The notes below the pieces were generated by a model, which was given only the letters and a program-made list of their open reading frames with translations, made no database searches and was not told where the DNA came from. A stretch of DNA of 64,000 bases from NCBI GenBank assembly GCA_040219515.1, contig JAVJSI010000009.1:124001-188000 (forward strand), read 5' to 3'. The number at the start of each line of letters is the position of its first letter. Positions within the stretch are counted from its first letter, which is position 1. The DNA comes from Acidimicrobiales bacterium. Its GTDB lineage: Bacteria > Actinomycetota > Acidimicrobiia > Acidimicrobiales > Aldehydirespiratoraceae. Positions 18,377 to 26,727 of the stretch are shown here, in pieces. The translations under genes and the position numbers were made by a program.

Positions 18377-19793
18377 AGCCCAGCGGGTCCTCGACCACCG
18401 ACGGATCACCCAACCCGGCCGCCGTCATGAGTTCGGCCAGCGCCACCGGGAATCCCTCGGCGATGTCCCCGACGTCGGGTACGAGCAGCGGGTCGACGTG
18501 CAGGCCGAAATCGAGCCGATCCATGTAGCTGAAGAGCGTGATGTTCAGGCCCATCCCCTCGACGATCACGCTCGAAGAGAAGATGCCGGTCACCCGTGCA
18601 CCCGAGAAGTACAGCGGGAACGGTGGACCCGGTACGTTCGAGATCAGCGTGTTCATCACTGTCGGCATGTGGGCGATCAGCCCCGTCGCCGCCATGGTGC
18701 GCAGCGCCGTGTTGAGCAGGGCCGGCGGTGCGATCTCTCCCACCGAGGGAATCCGGGTCGTCCGCACGGCGGCCGTCACCTCCTTGGCCCCCTGGCTGCT
18801 CGCGTGGATCGCGATGAGGCGCTCGCCTGCGTCGTCGACATCGGTCGCAAGGGAGACGATCATGCTGGCGAGCTTGTTCTCCTGACTCTCGTCGCCCGCC
18901 GCCCGGGTCGACACCGGAACACCCGTGATCAGGGACCCGGCGGGAAGCGCATCCCGGTCCAGCAGATAGTTGCGAAGCGCCCCGCTGCAGATGGCGAGGA
19001 CGACATCGTTGACCTTGACGCCGTAGTGGGCCTTGACCGCTTTCACGTCGTCCATGGCCACCGAGGCGAACGCCATCCGCCGCTTGGGGCCGATCGAGCC
19101 GTTGAAGATGGTGGACGGCACCGAACGCGGGACCACGCCCTTTCCCTCACGGGCCATGGCCACCACGGTCGCGCCCCGTTGTGCGGCCCGGCCGACGTAG
19201 TCCGCCACCCGCATCACAGTGGTGACAGTGGGCACCACGGCCCGAGCCATCAGCTCGAAGTCACTCGGCGCGGGGCCGGCCATCTCGACGGTGTCGGGCA
19301 GGTCGGGCGGCGGTGCGTCGGCGGCGAAGTCGAACATGACCGCCGCGAGGCTGGCGCTCGCCATGCCGTCGAGCAGGCAGTGGTGATACTTCAGGAGCAA
19401 CGCGACACGGTCGTTGGGGAGCCCCTCGATGAACCACATCTCCCACAACGGCCGTCGTCGATTCAGCTGGCGGCCGAGGATGTCACCGACGAGGTCGGCC
19501 AGTTCGTTCGGTCCGCCCGGCGCCGGCAGCGCCACATGGAAGAGATGCCGGTCGATGTCGAAATGCGGGTCGTCGACCCACACGGCCCGGTCGAGACGCA
19601 GCGGCACCTCCTTGAGGCGCCACATGAACTTCGGGGTCAGCGGCAGCCGGTGCACCATCGACGCCCGCATCGACAGGAACGTGCAGTCCGGGGCATCGCT
19701 GCGATCGAGGATGGTGAGACCGCCGATGTGCTGATGCCAGTTCGGTTGCTCCATCGAGAGGAACAGCGCATCGGTGCCGGAAAGACGCTTCAT
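18363..19793 (-). CDS. Wax ester synthase/diacylglycerol acyltransferase (WS/DGAT)
   Basis: A 476-residue acyltransferase transferring acyl-CoA to a long-chain alcohol or diacylglycerol for neutral-lipid storage. It begins MKRLSGTDALFLSMEQPNW, the family's classic start. It carries the catalytic HHCLLDG motif (about 134), NDVVLAICSGALRNYLL (about 275) and ISNVPGPPFPLYFSGARV (about 390). An in-frame GTG at 19805 lies inside a TAGTGT -10 element eight bases before ATG 19793, so I start at 19793 and infer a leaderless transcript. It is divergent from a second WS/DGAT. Members of the family can also have other O-acyl acceptors. Confidence 0.9.
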   Translation of the reverse strand: MKRLSGTDALFLSMEQPNWHQHIGGLTILDRSDAPDCTFLSMRASMVHRLPLTPKFMWRLKEVPLRLDRAVWVDDPHFDIDRHLFHVALPAPGGPNELADLVGDILGRQLNRRRPLWEMWFIEGLPNDRVALLLKYHHCLLDGMASASLAAVMFDFAADAPPPDLPDTVEMAGPAPSDFELMARAVVPTVTTVMRVADYVGRAAQRGATVVAMAREGKGVVPRSVPSTIFNGSIGPKRRMAFASVAMDDVKAVKAHYGVKVNDVVLAICSGALRNYLLDRDALPAGSLITGVPVSTRAAGDESQENKLASMIVSLATDVDDAGERLIAIHASSQGAKEVTAAVRTTRIPSVGEIAPPALLNTALRTMAATGLIAHMPTVMNTLISNVPGPPFPLYFSGARVTGIFSSSVIVEGMGLNITLFSYMDRLDFGLHVDPLLVPDVGDIAEGFPVALAELMTAAGLGDPSVVEDPLGFTRP

Positions 19794-19801
19794 GTCGGGG
19801 G

Positions 19802-19807
19802 ACACTA
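19802..19807 (-). promoter_or_regulatory. -10 element for leaderless WS/DGAT mRNA
   Basis: Minus-strand TAGTGT ends eight bases upstream of ATG 19793. It overlaps the alternative GTG start at 19805, which argues against that longer start. Confidence 0.42.
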
Positions 19808-19901
19808 GATCCGCTCGGTCGGAGGTGCGCCCGTACGGTCCCGTCTCACGGTCGCGCCCCGACCGCTACTGTCAGAGGCCCGACGGGAGAAAGCGGACAC
19901 C

Positions 19902-21317
19902 ATGGGACTCACACAGCTCTCGGGACTCGACGCCAGCTTCCTGTATCTGGAGACGGGCCGGAGCTTCGGCCACGTCAGCAGCATTCTCATCCTCGATCGG
20001 CCCGACGACCCGGACTTCGATCCCTACTCGGAGTACCGGGCCCGCATCGAACGCGCCGTCGTCGACTTCGTGCCCTTGCGTCGTCGCCTCGTCGAGGTGC
20101 CGTTCGGACTCGACCACCCGTACTGGGCCGATGACCCGGACTTCGATCTCGACTTCCACGTGCGCCACGTCGCGGTGCCGCCCCCCGGTGGCGCCGCCGA
20201 ACTCGACGCGCTGATCTCACGGTCGATCGGACGGCCCCTCGATCGCAGCAAGCCGTTGTGGGAGGCCTATGTCATCGAGGGGCTCGAGAACGACCGGTTC
20301 GCCATCTTCACGAAGATGCACCACTCGACCATCGACGGCGTCGCGGGGGCGATGCTGACCCAGCAGGTCTTCAGCGAGAGCGCCGTGGTCGATCTGCGCG
20401 AGGCGGCGCCCTCTCTCCCCCACGCCGACCCGATTCCCCGTGCCAACGAGGTGCTCAACAAGGCCATGTTCGATCTGGCCCGACGACCACGGCGAATGCT
20501 GCGATGGCAGCGCCGACTGGCCGGCGAGCTCCTGCGGGTCGGCCGGTCGGAGCATCGCCGGGACCTGACCGCCGGCCTGCACGGGGTGCCGCGCACGCCA
20601 TTCAATGCCTCGATCAGCCCGAATCGTCGCTTCACCTGGAGGGCCATCCCTCTCGCCGAGGTGAAGGCCGTCAAGGCGGCACTGGGCTGCACCGTCAACG
20701 ACGTCGTCATGGCGATGTGTGCAGGTGCGCTGCGCAACTATCTGCTCGAACACGATGCACTCCCCGATGATCCGTTGGTCGCCATGATCCCGGTGTCGAT
20801 TCGCACCGGCGACGAGGCCGACCCGTGGACCAATCGCGTGTCGAGCCTCTTCGTCACCATCCCCACCGACCTCGACGACCCGACCTCCCGTATCGCCGCC
20901 ATCGGGGCCACGATGGCCGAGGGCAAGCAGCGCCACGATCTCCTGTCCGCCGACCTCATCGTGGAGGCGGCGTCGCTGGCGCCCGGGCTGATCGCCCAGC
21001 AGGCCGCCCGCATCGCCATGAATCCGCGTATCACCAACAACGGCCTCACCCCTGCCAACGTCACCATCAGCAACGTGCCGGGTCCCCGCGACCTCCTGTC
21101 GCTCGGCGGTGCGCCCGTGCGCCACTATGTGCCGGTGTCCACCGTGGTCGACGGCCAGGGGCTCAACATCACCGTCCAGAGCTATCGCGACACGCTCGAC
21201 CTGGGGCTGGTCTCCTGCCGGGAGCTGGTGCCGGATCTCGACCGGCTCGCCGATCTCCACACCGAAGAGTTCGCCGCGCTCAAGGCACTCGCCGGAATCG
21301 ACTCGCCCACCGGCTGA
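19902..21317 (+). CDS. Wax ester synthase/diacylglycerol acyltransferase (WS/DGAT), second copy
   Basis: A 471-residue paralogue of the divergent gene at 18363-19793. N-terminus MGLTQLSGLDASFLYLETG, catalytic HHSTIDGVAGAML (about 142), NDVVMAMCAGALRNYLLEHD (about 267) and ISNVPGPRDLLSLGGAPV (about 388) are all family marks. A GGGAG Shine-Dalgarno precedes ATG 19902, so this gene is leadered, unlike its neighbour. Two divergent WS/DGATs beside lipases and acyl-CoA enzymes suggest storage and turnover of wax esters or triacylglycerol. Coupled by TGATG to the next gene. Confidence 0.9.
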   Translation: MGLTQLSGLDASFLYLETGRSFGHVSSILILDRPDDPDFDPYSEYRARIERAVVDFVPLRRRLVEVPFGLDHPYWADDPDFDLDFHVRHVAVPPPGGAAELDALISRSIGRPLDRSKPLWEAYVIEGLENDRFAIFTKMHHSTIDGVAGAMLTQQVFSESAVVDLREAAPSLPHADPIPRANEVLNKAMFDLARRPRRMLRWQRRLAGELLRVGRSEHRRDLTAGLHGVPRTPFNASISPNRRFTWRAIPLAEVKAVKAALGCTVNDVVMAMCAGALRNYLLEHDALPDDPLVAMIPVSIRTGDEADPWTNRVSSLFVTIPTDLDDPTSRIAAIGATMAEGKQRHDLLSADLIVEAASLAPGLIAQQAARIAMNPRITNNGLTPANVTISNVPGPRDLLSLGGAPVRHYVPVSTVVDGQGLNITVQSYRDTLDLGLVSCRELVPDLDRLADLHTEEFAALKALAGIDSPTG

Positions 21318-22024
21318 TGAGCGCGCTGCGCGACGAGCTCGTCGCCCGGCTCGAGGCGGTGGCCGATCCCGGGCGGGCGTCCGGCCAACAGGACTACATG
21401 AAGTCGGAGATGCCGTTCCACGGCGTCGCGATGCCCGACGTACGGCGCATCACCGCGTCTCTCGCCCGCGATTTTCCTTTCGCCGATCGTGCGAACTGGG
21501 AAGCGACGGTGCTCGAGGTCTGGAGACACGCCACTCATCGCGAGCAGATGTACGTCGCCACCCAACTCGCCGCCCACCGGCCGTATCGACGTTGGCTCGA
21601 CGGCGGGTGCCTGCCGATGATCGAGGAGATGATCGTCACCGGCGCCTGGTGGGACCACGTCGATGCACTGGCCTCGGACCACATGGGGGCGATGCTGGCG
21701 AGCGATCCCGACACCGTGCACCCCGTGATGTGGCAGTGGGCCACCGACGACCTCGAACGCGACGGGGCGATGTGGCGACGGCGGACTTCGATCATCTGCC
21801 AGTTGTCCTTCAAGGATGACACCGACCTCGACCTGCTCTTCCACGCGATCGAGGCGTCGATGGACTCCAAGGAGTTCTTCCTTCGCAAGGCCATCGGGTG
21901 GGCCTTGCGCCAGTACGCCCGCACCGACGCCGACGAGGTCATCGCCTTCGTCGACCGCTTCGAGGATCGACTGTCGGGCCTCTCGAAACGCGAGGCGCTC
22001 AAACACCTTCACTCGGGGAAGTGA
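21317..22024 (+). CDS. AlkD-like DNA alkylation repair glycosylase
   Basis: A 235-residue HEAT-repeat protein of the AlkD/AlkC DNA alkylation repair family, which removes alkylated purines. Family features are the N-terminal [17 protein letters not shown] (about 26-42), AHREQMYVA-like helices, and [17 protein letters not shown] (about 110-126), the WWD-VD segment at the catalytic groove. A later helix pair reads [15 protein letters not shown] (about 185-199). It starts one base inside the stop of the WS/DGAT gene (TGATG) and may be co-transcribed, with no obvious functional link. Its last 16 bases overlap an antisense transporter remnant. Confidence 0.88.
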   Translation: MSALRDELVARLEAVADPGRASGQQDYMKSEMPFHGVAMPDVRRITASLARDFPFADRANWEATVLEVWRHATHREQMYVATQLAAHRPYRRWLDGGCLPMIEEMIVTGAWWDHVDALASDHMGAMLASDPDTVHPVMWQWATDDLERDGAMWRRRTSIICQLSFKDDTDLDLLFHAIEASMDSKEFFLRKAIGWALRQYARTDADEVIAFVDRFEDRLSGLSKREALKHLHSGK

Positions 22025-22175
22025 CAGGCGACGGGGTGCCCGGCCCCACGATCGATGAGCGCCGGGACCTCGTGAGCGCACTTCTCCTGCGCCTTCCAGC
22101 AGCGGGTGCGGAAGCGGCAGCCCGACGGCGGATCGGCGGGCGACGGCACGTCGCCCTCGAGCATGCGAAACCGGC
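22009..22175 (-). pseudogene. C-terminal remnant of an oligopeptide/dipeptide ABC-transporter ATPase (OppD/DppF type)
   Basis: The minus-strand frame ending at TGA 22009-22011 encodes [18 protein letters not shown], then [11 protein letters not shown], then [12 protein letters not shown]. This is the characteristic oligo_HPY tail (ExPSPxxPPxGCxFxxRC...C......G..VACHF) that follows the ATPase domain in Opp/Dpp ATP-binding proteins. The ~270 residues of the ATPase domain with Walker A and B are absent upstream: 22176-22384 has no recognisable coding sequence. No Opp/Dpp genes adjoin it. I read it as the leftover of a deleted transporter operon. It lies in the only gene-free stretch over 300 bases; the rest of that stretch shows nothing. 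Confidence 0.75.
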
Positions 22176-22384
22176 GGCTGGAAACGGTGTCGCGACGCCT
22201 CGTGGGCCATCCGGGTCGGACCGTTGCGAGTCGGCGTCCGGCACGATACCCCCACTCGGTCGCCGCCTCCCGCAGAATCAAGCCGAAAAGGGCGGGTCGA
22301 CACGGCGTCGTCCACGCGGGACCGCTCGCGCCCGTACCGATTTCGGAACGGAAAGAAAATCTCCGGTGAACGGCGGGTGGCGGG

Positions 22385-24718
22385 CTATTCGTAGCGGGTT
22401 CCCGTTTCCTTCATGTAGCTCAGGAAACGGCTGCCGGCGTCGGCTGCCAGCTCGCCCGGCACGTAGGTCGCGCCGTGAAGGGTTCCCGTGTAGGCGAACA
22501 CCCCGTGGCGTCGGTACACGTCCCAGCTCACGGGCGACCGCCGATCGATCCCGACATCGATGCCCTCGAACGGCGCCATCGCCATGAGCACCGGAAGATC
22601 GAGGGCCTCGCCGACCTCGGTGTCGCCCATCGTCAACCGGGCGTTCCATCGGAAGTTGCCGGCGACCTCCATGTGGAGGGCCACCCGCTCGGTGCCGATG
22701 GCGACCGGCCCACCCTCGACCACGGTCATGTCGCCGTACGCGTTGAAGGCGAAGAAGAGCGTGCCGTGCTCGATGTACATCGCATAGCCGCCGCCCTGAT
22801 CGCCGTGGGCGAACAACATGCCCTCGTCACCGTCGGCGTAGTCGAGGTCGACCAGCACGTCGAAGCTTCGAGAGAACGTCAGCTGCAGCGACCGCCACCG
22901 TTCGAGCGTGGGGGTTCGCGGGCGAATGCGCACGTCGGCGACGAACTCCTCGTCACTCGGTGGTTTCTCGACCATCTTCACGTAGTTGCCCTCGTCGAGG
23001 GGATACACCTGGTTCGCCCAGGCGGCATCGTCGAACGCCTCGACCAGTTCGGCCAGCTTCTCGGGATGATCGGCCGCGAGATCACGCGACTCCGACGGGT
23101 CCTCGGCGAGATGATGGAGCTCCCATTCCTCCTCCGAGAACGGGGTGGCCACCTGGCGCAGGGTCACCGCCGACCAGCCGTCACGATAGAAGCCACGGTT
23201 GCCGATCATCTCGTAGTACTGCTCGCGATGGGTCGACTCGGCGTGGGCTTCGGTAAGGCTGTCGATGAAGCTCGCGCCGGCCGGCGCCGGTACCGGTCGC
23301 CCGTGCTTGTCGGTCGGGACCGTCACCCCGGTCATGTCGGCGAGGGTCGGCAGCAGGTCGGTGATGTGCTGATACTGGGTGCGGATCTCGCCCTCGGTCG
23401 CCAACCCCTCGGGCCAGTGGACGATGAACGGCACCTGGTGGCCACCCTGATGGGTGTTGATCTTGTACATCCGCAGCGGAGTGTTGGACACCATCGCCCA
23501 GCCCAGGGGATAGTGCGGCAGCGTCTGCGGGCCGCCCATGATGTCGAGCCGCCCGTGGTCGATCTCGATGGCCTCCATGCCGCTGTCCCGGGTCTGCATG
23601 AGCAGGGTGCGGAAGTACTGCGACGTGCCGTCGTACTGCCCTTCCCGCGAGCCGCCGTTGTCAGAGGTGAACACGATGATGGTGTTCTCCCACTCCCCGA
23701 TCGCCTCGAGGTGGGCCCGCAGTCGGCCGACACTCTGGTCGACCGAGTCGACCATGCCCGCGAAGATCTCCATGTAGCGAGCAAAGGTCTCGCGCTGCAT
23801 GTCGGAGAGGTCGTCCCACGCGGTGACCGCATGGTTCTCCTCGTGGTTGCGTGGCGGCAGCACCGTGTCGGCCGGCACCACGCCGAGCTCGAGCTGACGA
23901 GCGAAACGCTGCTCGCGGATCTCGTCCCAGCCCGCGTCGTACATGCCCCGGTACTTCTCCATGTCCTCCTGCTTCGCCTGGAGCGGCGCGTGCACCGCGC
24001 CGTGCGCGTAGTAGAGGAAGAAGGGCTTTGTGGGGTGCGACGACCGCACCTCGTCGATCATCGTGATCGCGTGGTCGGTCAGGTCGTCGGTGAAGTAGTA
24101 GTCGTCGGGGTACTGGTCGACCTGGACGTGGTGGTTGTCCTCGTAGAGCCGATGGGGCTGGTGGAAGTTGGTGAAGCCGTCGAGGATGCCGTAGTAGCGC
24201 TCGAACCCCTTCTGTAACGGCCAGCTGTGGCGGGGCCCCGCCTCGCTCAGGTTCGAGTCCTTGCACAGGTGCCATTTCCCGACCATCAGCGAGGCCCACC
24301 CCTGGTCGCGATAGATCTCGGCCATCGTCACCGCATCGTCGCGGATCTCGTGGGCGTAGCCGGGAAACCCCGGGTCGCTGTGGGCGACGTGACCCATGCC
24401 CGCCATGTGGTGGTTGAGCCCGGTCAGCATCGAGGCCCGCGTCGGTGAACACATCGGGTTGACGTGGAAGTTCGTGTAGCGGACACCCCCGGCCGCCAGC
24501 GCGTCGAGCTCGGGCGTGTCGATCTCGCTGCCGTAGCAACCGAGGTCGGCGAAGCCGAGGTCGTCGGCCAGCATCACGATGATGTTGGGGGCCCCGGCCG
24601 GTGCGGTCGGCTTCAACGGCCAGTCGGGCTCGGAGGTGGAGAAGATCTTCCCCACCTTGCCGCCGAATCCGGCGTAGGGGGCAGTGGGGTCATCGTGGGG
24701 GGAGGGCTCGTTCGTCAC
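22385..24718 (-). CDS. Type I sulfatase (arylsulfatase A family), with C-terminal extension
   Basis: A 777-residue formylglycine-dependent sulfatase. [18 protein letters not shown] (about 45-62) carries the Ca-binding Asp pair, and [12 protein letters not shown] (Cys at about 94) is the CxPxR signature converted to formylglycine. KWHLCK (about 147) and [11 protein letters not shown] (about 352) complete the metal and sulfate site. After the catalytic domain (to about 530) comes a ~200-residue beta-rich region shared with the paralogue at 55483-57756. No signal peptide is evident, so it is likely cytoplasmic. It starts at GTG 24718, seven bases after a TAATAC element, so leaderless mRNA is likely. 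The substrate could be a steroid, aryl or alkyl sulfate. Confidence 0.9.
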   Translation of the reverse strand: MTNEPSPHDDPTAPYAGFGGKVGKIFSTSEPDWPLKPTAPAGAPNIIVMLADDLGFADLGCYGSEIDTPELDALAAGGVRYTNFHVNPMCSPTRASMLTGLNHHMAGMGHVAHSDPGFPGYAHEIRDDAVTMAEIYRDQGWASLMVGKWHLCKDSNLSEAGPRHSWPLQKGFERYYGILDGFTNFHQPHRLYEDNHHVQVDQYPDDYYFTDDLTDHAITMIDEVRSSHPTKPFFLYYAHGAVHAPLQAKQEDMEKYRGMYDAGWDEIREQRFARQLELGVVPADTVLPPRNHEENHAVTAWDDLSDMQRETFARYMEIFAGMVDSVDQSVGRLRAHLEAIGEWENTIIVFTSDNGGSREGQYDGTSQYFRTLLMQTRDSGMEAIEIDHGRLDIMGGPQTLPHYPLGWAMVSNTPLRMYKINTHQGGHQVPFIVHWPEGLATEGEIRTQYQHITDLLPTLADMTGVTVPTDKHGRPVPAPAGASFIDSLTEAHAESTHREQYYEMIGNRGFYRDGWSAVTLRQVATPFSEEEWELHHLAEDPSESRDLAADHPEKLAELVEAFDDAAWANQVYPLDEGNYVKMVEKPPSDEEFVADVRIRPRTPTLERWRSLQLTFSRSFDVLVDLDYADGDEGMLFAHGDQGGGYAMYIEHGTLFFAFNAYGDMTVVEGGPVAIGTERVALHMEVAGNFRWNARLTMGDTEVGEALDLPVLMAMAPFEGIDVGIDRRSPVSWDVYRRHGVFAYTGTLHGATYVPGELAADAGSRFLSYMKETGTRYE

Positions 24719-24725
24719 GTCGCCA

Positions 24726-24731
24726 GTATTA
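24726..24731 (-). promoter_or_regulatory. -10 element for leaderless sulfatase mRNA
   Basis: Minus-strand TAATAC, then seven bases (TGGCGAC), then GTG 24718. No Shine-Dalgarno lies upstream of the GTG. Confidence 0.45.
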
Positions 24732-24744
24732 GCCCGGACACGAC

Positions 24745-24772
24745 GATGGCGCCTCCCGTGGGAAGCGCCATC
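24745..24772. terminator. Hairpin between amidohydrolase and sulfatase genes
   Basis: GATGGCGC and GCGCCATC pair perfectly over eight bases, with an inner TCCC/GGGA stem around a GT loop. The hairpin lies ~60 bases after the stop of the amidohydrolase on the minus strand. No U-run follows, as is common for high-GC actinobacterial terminators. Confidence 0.55.
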
Positions 24773-24829
24773 GACGTCCGATCCCCCAATCGGAGTGAGG
24801 TGGTCAGACTACCGCAGTCCGCGGTTTCT

Positions 24830-26050
24830 TCACTTCTTGAAGAACGCGGGGCTCGTCGCCTTCTTCGGGATCTCGGCCAACGGGGTGGCCACCGTCTCGG
24901 CGGTGGGCCCGTGCTCGGCGGCGATCGGTGCCAGCGCATCGAGGTCGAAGCGGTAGACCTCGGCCGCGTTCTGGCTGAGCACCTTGCGCATGTCGTCCTC
25001 GCTCCACTCGTGGAACGCGCGCTGCAGCGACTCGACCGAGTACGGATACGTGCCCTCGTGATGGGGGTAATCGGAACCCCACATCACCTTGTGCACGCCG
25101 AGCGACCTGATCGCCTCGGCCTCCGCGGGCGACGGGAACGACGCGCCGATCCAGACGTTGCGATCGAAGTACTCGCTGGGCTTCATCGGCAGGACGATGT
25201 CGGCCGAGAAGCCGAGTTCACCGACACGGCCACCCGAGATCTGCATGTGGTACATGTCCATCCGGTGGAGCTCGTCGACGGCCCACGCCGTGCCCTGCTC
25301 GGTCATCACGTACTTCAGGTTCGGGAAGCGCTCGAAGACACCGCTCATGATGAGGTGCGACAGGTTGCGGTGGGCGAAGAACGGCACCTCCATCAAGAAG
25401 ATGAGGCCCGACGCCGGGTCGCTGCCGTAGTTCGGGGTGCCGTTGCCACCGTGCTGGGTCATCACGAGGTCGAGGTCCTGCACCGCCGCCCACAGCCGGT
25501 CCCAGTGCGGCGACCAGAGACCGGGAAGGTCCACGTCGGGTGCGACGTGGGGCATCATGAACGAGCGGAAACCCTCGGCGGCCGCCCACTCCAGCGTGGT
25601 GATCGCGTCGTCGATGTCCTCGAGGAAGATCTGGGGCAGACCGCAGCGTTGAGCCGGGTACTCGCCACACCAGTCCTTGAGCCAACGGTTGTGGGCGTCG
25701 ATGCCGGCCCGGCGCCGCTGATACTCCTCGTCGTTCTTCGGCGGATACGCGATGAGCATGCCGGTCGGGTAGAAGGGCGGCACGGTGTTGGGAAACGTGA
25801 TCTCCGCGACCACGCCGTCGTCGTACTGCTCCTGCACACGCCGCTCGTTGTCCCAGTTGCGGGTGCGGCCGTCGTCCTGGAGATCCCGGTAGGGGTTCTT
25901 GTAGGCCCCGCGCCATTCGTGGAATGCGTCCTTCCACTCGTCGGCCAGATACTCCTCGTACATGGCCATGTTGCCACCGGCGTGGCTGTCGGCGGAGATG
26001 ATCGTGTAGCGCTCGGACACTGTTTGTTCGGACACGGCTTGTTCAGACAC
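24830..26050 (-). CDS. Amidohydrolase-2 family metal-dependent hydrolase
   Basis: A 406-residue TIM-barrel hydrolase of the ACMSD/amidohydrolase-2 family. ISADSHAGG near the N-terminus supplies the first metal-binding positions, VMTQHGGNG (about 205) and YVMTEQGTAWAVDEL (about 258) follow, and MWGSDYPHHEGTYPYS (about 335) carries the conserved Asp. I start at GTG 26050, after GAGAACGAGG. Two further in-frame GTGs follow in a VSEQ/VSEQ/VSER repeat (26050, 26035, 26020), so the exact start is open. Relatives often serve in aromatic or steroid catabolism. It is divergent from a TetR gene, which is its likely regulator. Confidence 0.82.
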   Translation of the reverse strand: MSEQAVSEQTVSERYTIISADSHAGGNMAMYEEYLADEWKDAFHEWRGAYKNPYRDLQDDGRTRNWDNERRVQEQYDDGVVAEITFPNTVPPFYPTGMLIAYPPKNDEEYQRRRAGIDAHNRWLKDWCGEYPAQRCGLPQIFLEDIDDAITTLEWAAAEGFRSFMMPHVAPDVDLPGLWSPHWDRLWAAVQDLDLVMTQHGGNGTPNYGSDPASGLIFLMEVPFFAHRNLSHLIMSGVFERFPNLKYVMTEQGTAWAVDELHRMDMYHMQISGGRVGELGFSADIVLPMKPSEYFDRNVWIGASFPSPAEAEAIRSLGVHKVMWGSDYPHHEGTYPYSVESLQRAFHEWSEDDMRKVLSQNAAEVYRFDLDALAPIAAEHGPTAETVATPLAEIPKKATSPAFFKK

Positions 26051-26074
26051 GGTTGCCTCGTTCTCGGGAGGGTA

Positions 26075-26101
26075 CCTAAGTATCTTAGGCATAGACCTAT
26101 G
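26075..26101. promoter_or_regulatory. Double palindrome, candidate TetR operator
   Basis: Two dyads lie back to back in the 76-bp divergent intergenic region: CCTAAG-TAT-CTTAGG (26075-26089) and CATAG-AC-CTATG (26090-26101). Both are perfect. Their position between the amidohydrolase start and the TetR start is where a TetR protein would repress both promoters. Confidence 0.6.
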
Positions 26102-26114
26102 GGAATTCAACAGC

Positions 26115-26120
26115 TAGGGT
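26115..26120 (+). promoter_or_regulatory. -10 element for leaderless tetR mRNA
   Basis: TAGGGT, then six bases (CGTCTC), then ATG 26127. It is identical in sequence and spacing to the element before the candidate selenoprotein at 30455. Confidence 0.5.
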
Positions 26121-26126
26121 CGTCTC

Positions 26127-26699
26127 ATGGCCCGACGACGAGGAATCGACCGCGACGACGTGATCGCCGCGGCGCTGGCGATCGTGGACCGCGACGGACT
26201 CGACGCACTGTCGCTGCGGGCGGTGGCCGACGCGCTCGAGGTGCAGTCGCCGTCGCTCTACAGCCATGTCGACGGTCTCAACGGACTGCTCGATGCACTT
26301 GCGGTGGCGGTGACGGCCGAGTTCGGAGAAACGCTGCGCGACTCCGTGGTCGGCGTGGCCGGTGACGAGGCCGTCGCCGCCTTCGCTCGCGCCTACCGGC
26401 GCTGGGCCACGTCCCGGCCCGGGCGCTACGAGCTGTCGTTGCGCAAGGTGGGCTCGGCCGAGAAGCGCAGCGCCGGCCGCGGCGCGATCGAGACGATGGA
26501 CCGGGTCCTCGCCGCCTACGGACTCACCGGCGCCGAGGCGACGGCCGCGGGACGAACGCTGCGGGCCGCGCTGCACGGGTTCAGCACCCTCGAGGCCGCG
26601 GACGCCCTGGGCCGGGGTCGCAACGACGAGAGTTTCGAGTACCTCGTGGATCTGTATCTGCGCGGCATCCGGGCGGGAAGCCTCGGTCGGACTGGCTGA
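26127..26699 (+). CDS. TetR-family transcriptional regulator
   Basis: A 190-residue regulator. The N-terminal helix-turn-helix (about 8-55) reads DRDDVIAAALAIVDRDGLDA, followed by LSLRAVADALEVQSPSLYSH, a standard TetR recognition region. The C-terminal part (about 80-185) with ATSRPGRYELS and ALHGFSTLEA resembles the WHG/TetR_C ligand domain. It is divergent from the amidohydrolase and 28 bp upstream of a substrate-binding lipoprotein, so it may control both. The intergenic double palindrome is its likely operator. The ligand is unknown, possibly a catabolic acyl-CoA or aromatic compound. Confidence 0.88.
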   Translation: MARRRGIDRDDVIAAALAIVDRDGLDALSLRAVADALEVQSPSLYSHVDGLNGLLDALAVAVTAEFGETLRDSVVGVAGDEAVAAFARAYRRWATSRPGRYELSLRKVGSAEKRSAGRGAIETMDRVLAAYGLTGAEATAAGRTLRAALHGFSTLEAADALGRGRNDESFEYLVDLYLRGIRAGSLGRTG

Positions 26700-26727
26700 C
26701 ATCGCGACCACGGACAAGGATGCAGCC

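Noticed and set aside
19794-19805. Longer WS/DGAT start at GTG 19805.
   Set aside because: The GTG lies within a TAGTGT -10 element, and the family's usual start MKRLSGTDALFL begins at ATG 19793.
22176-22384. Possible small gene in the stretch between the transporter remnant and the sulfatase.
   Set aside because: Frames on both strands are Arg/Pro-rich without a start-site signal or homology I can see. It looks like degraded DNA.
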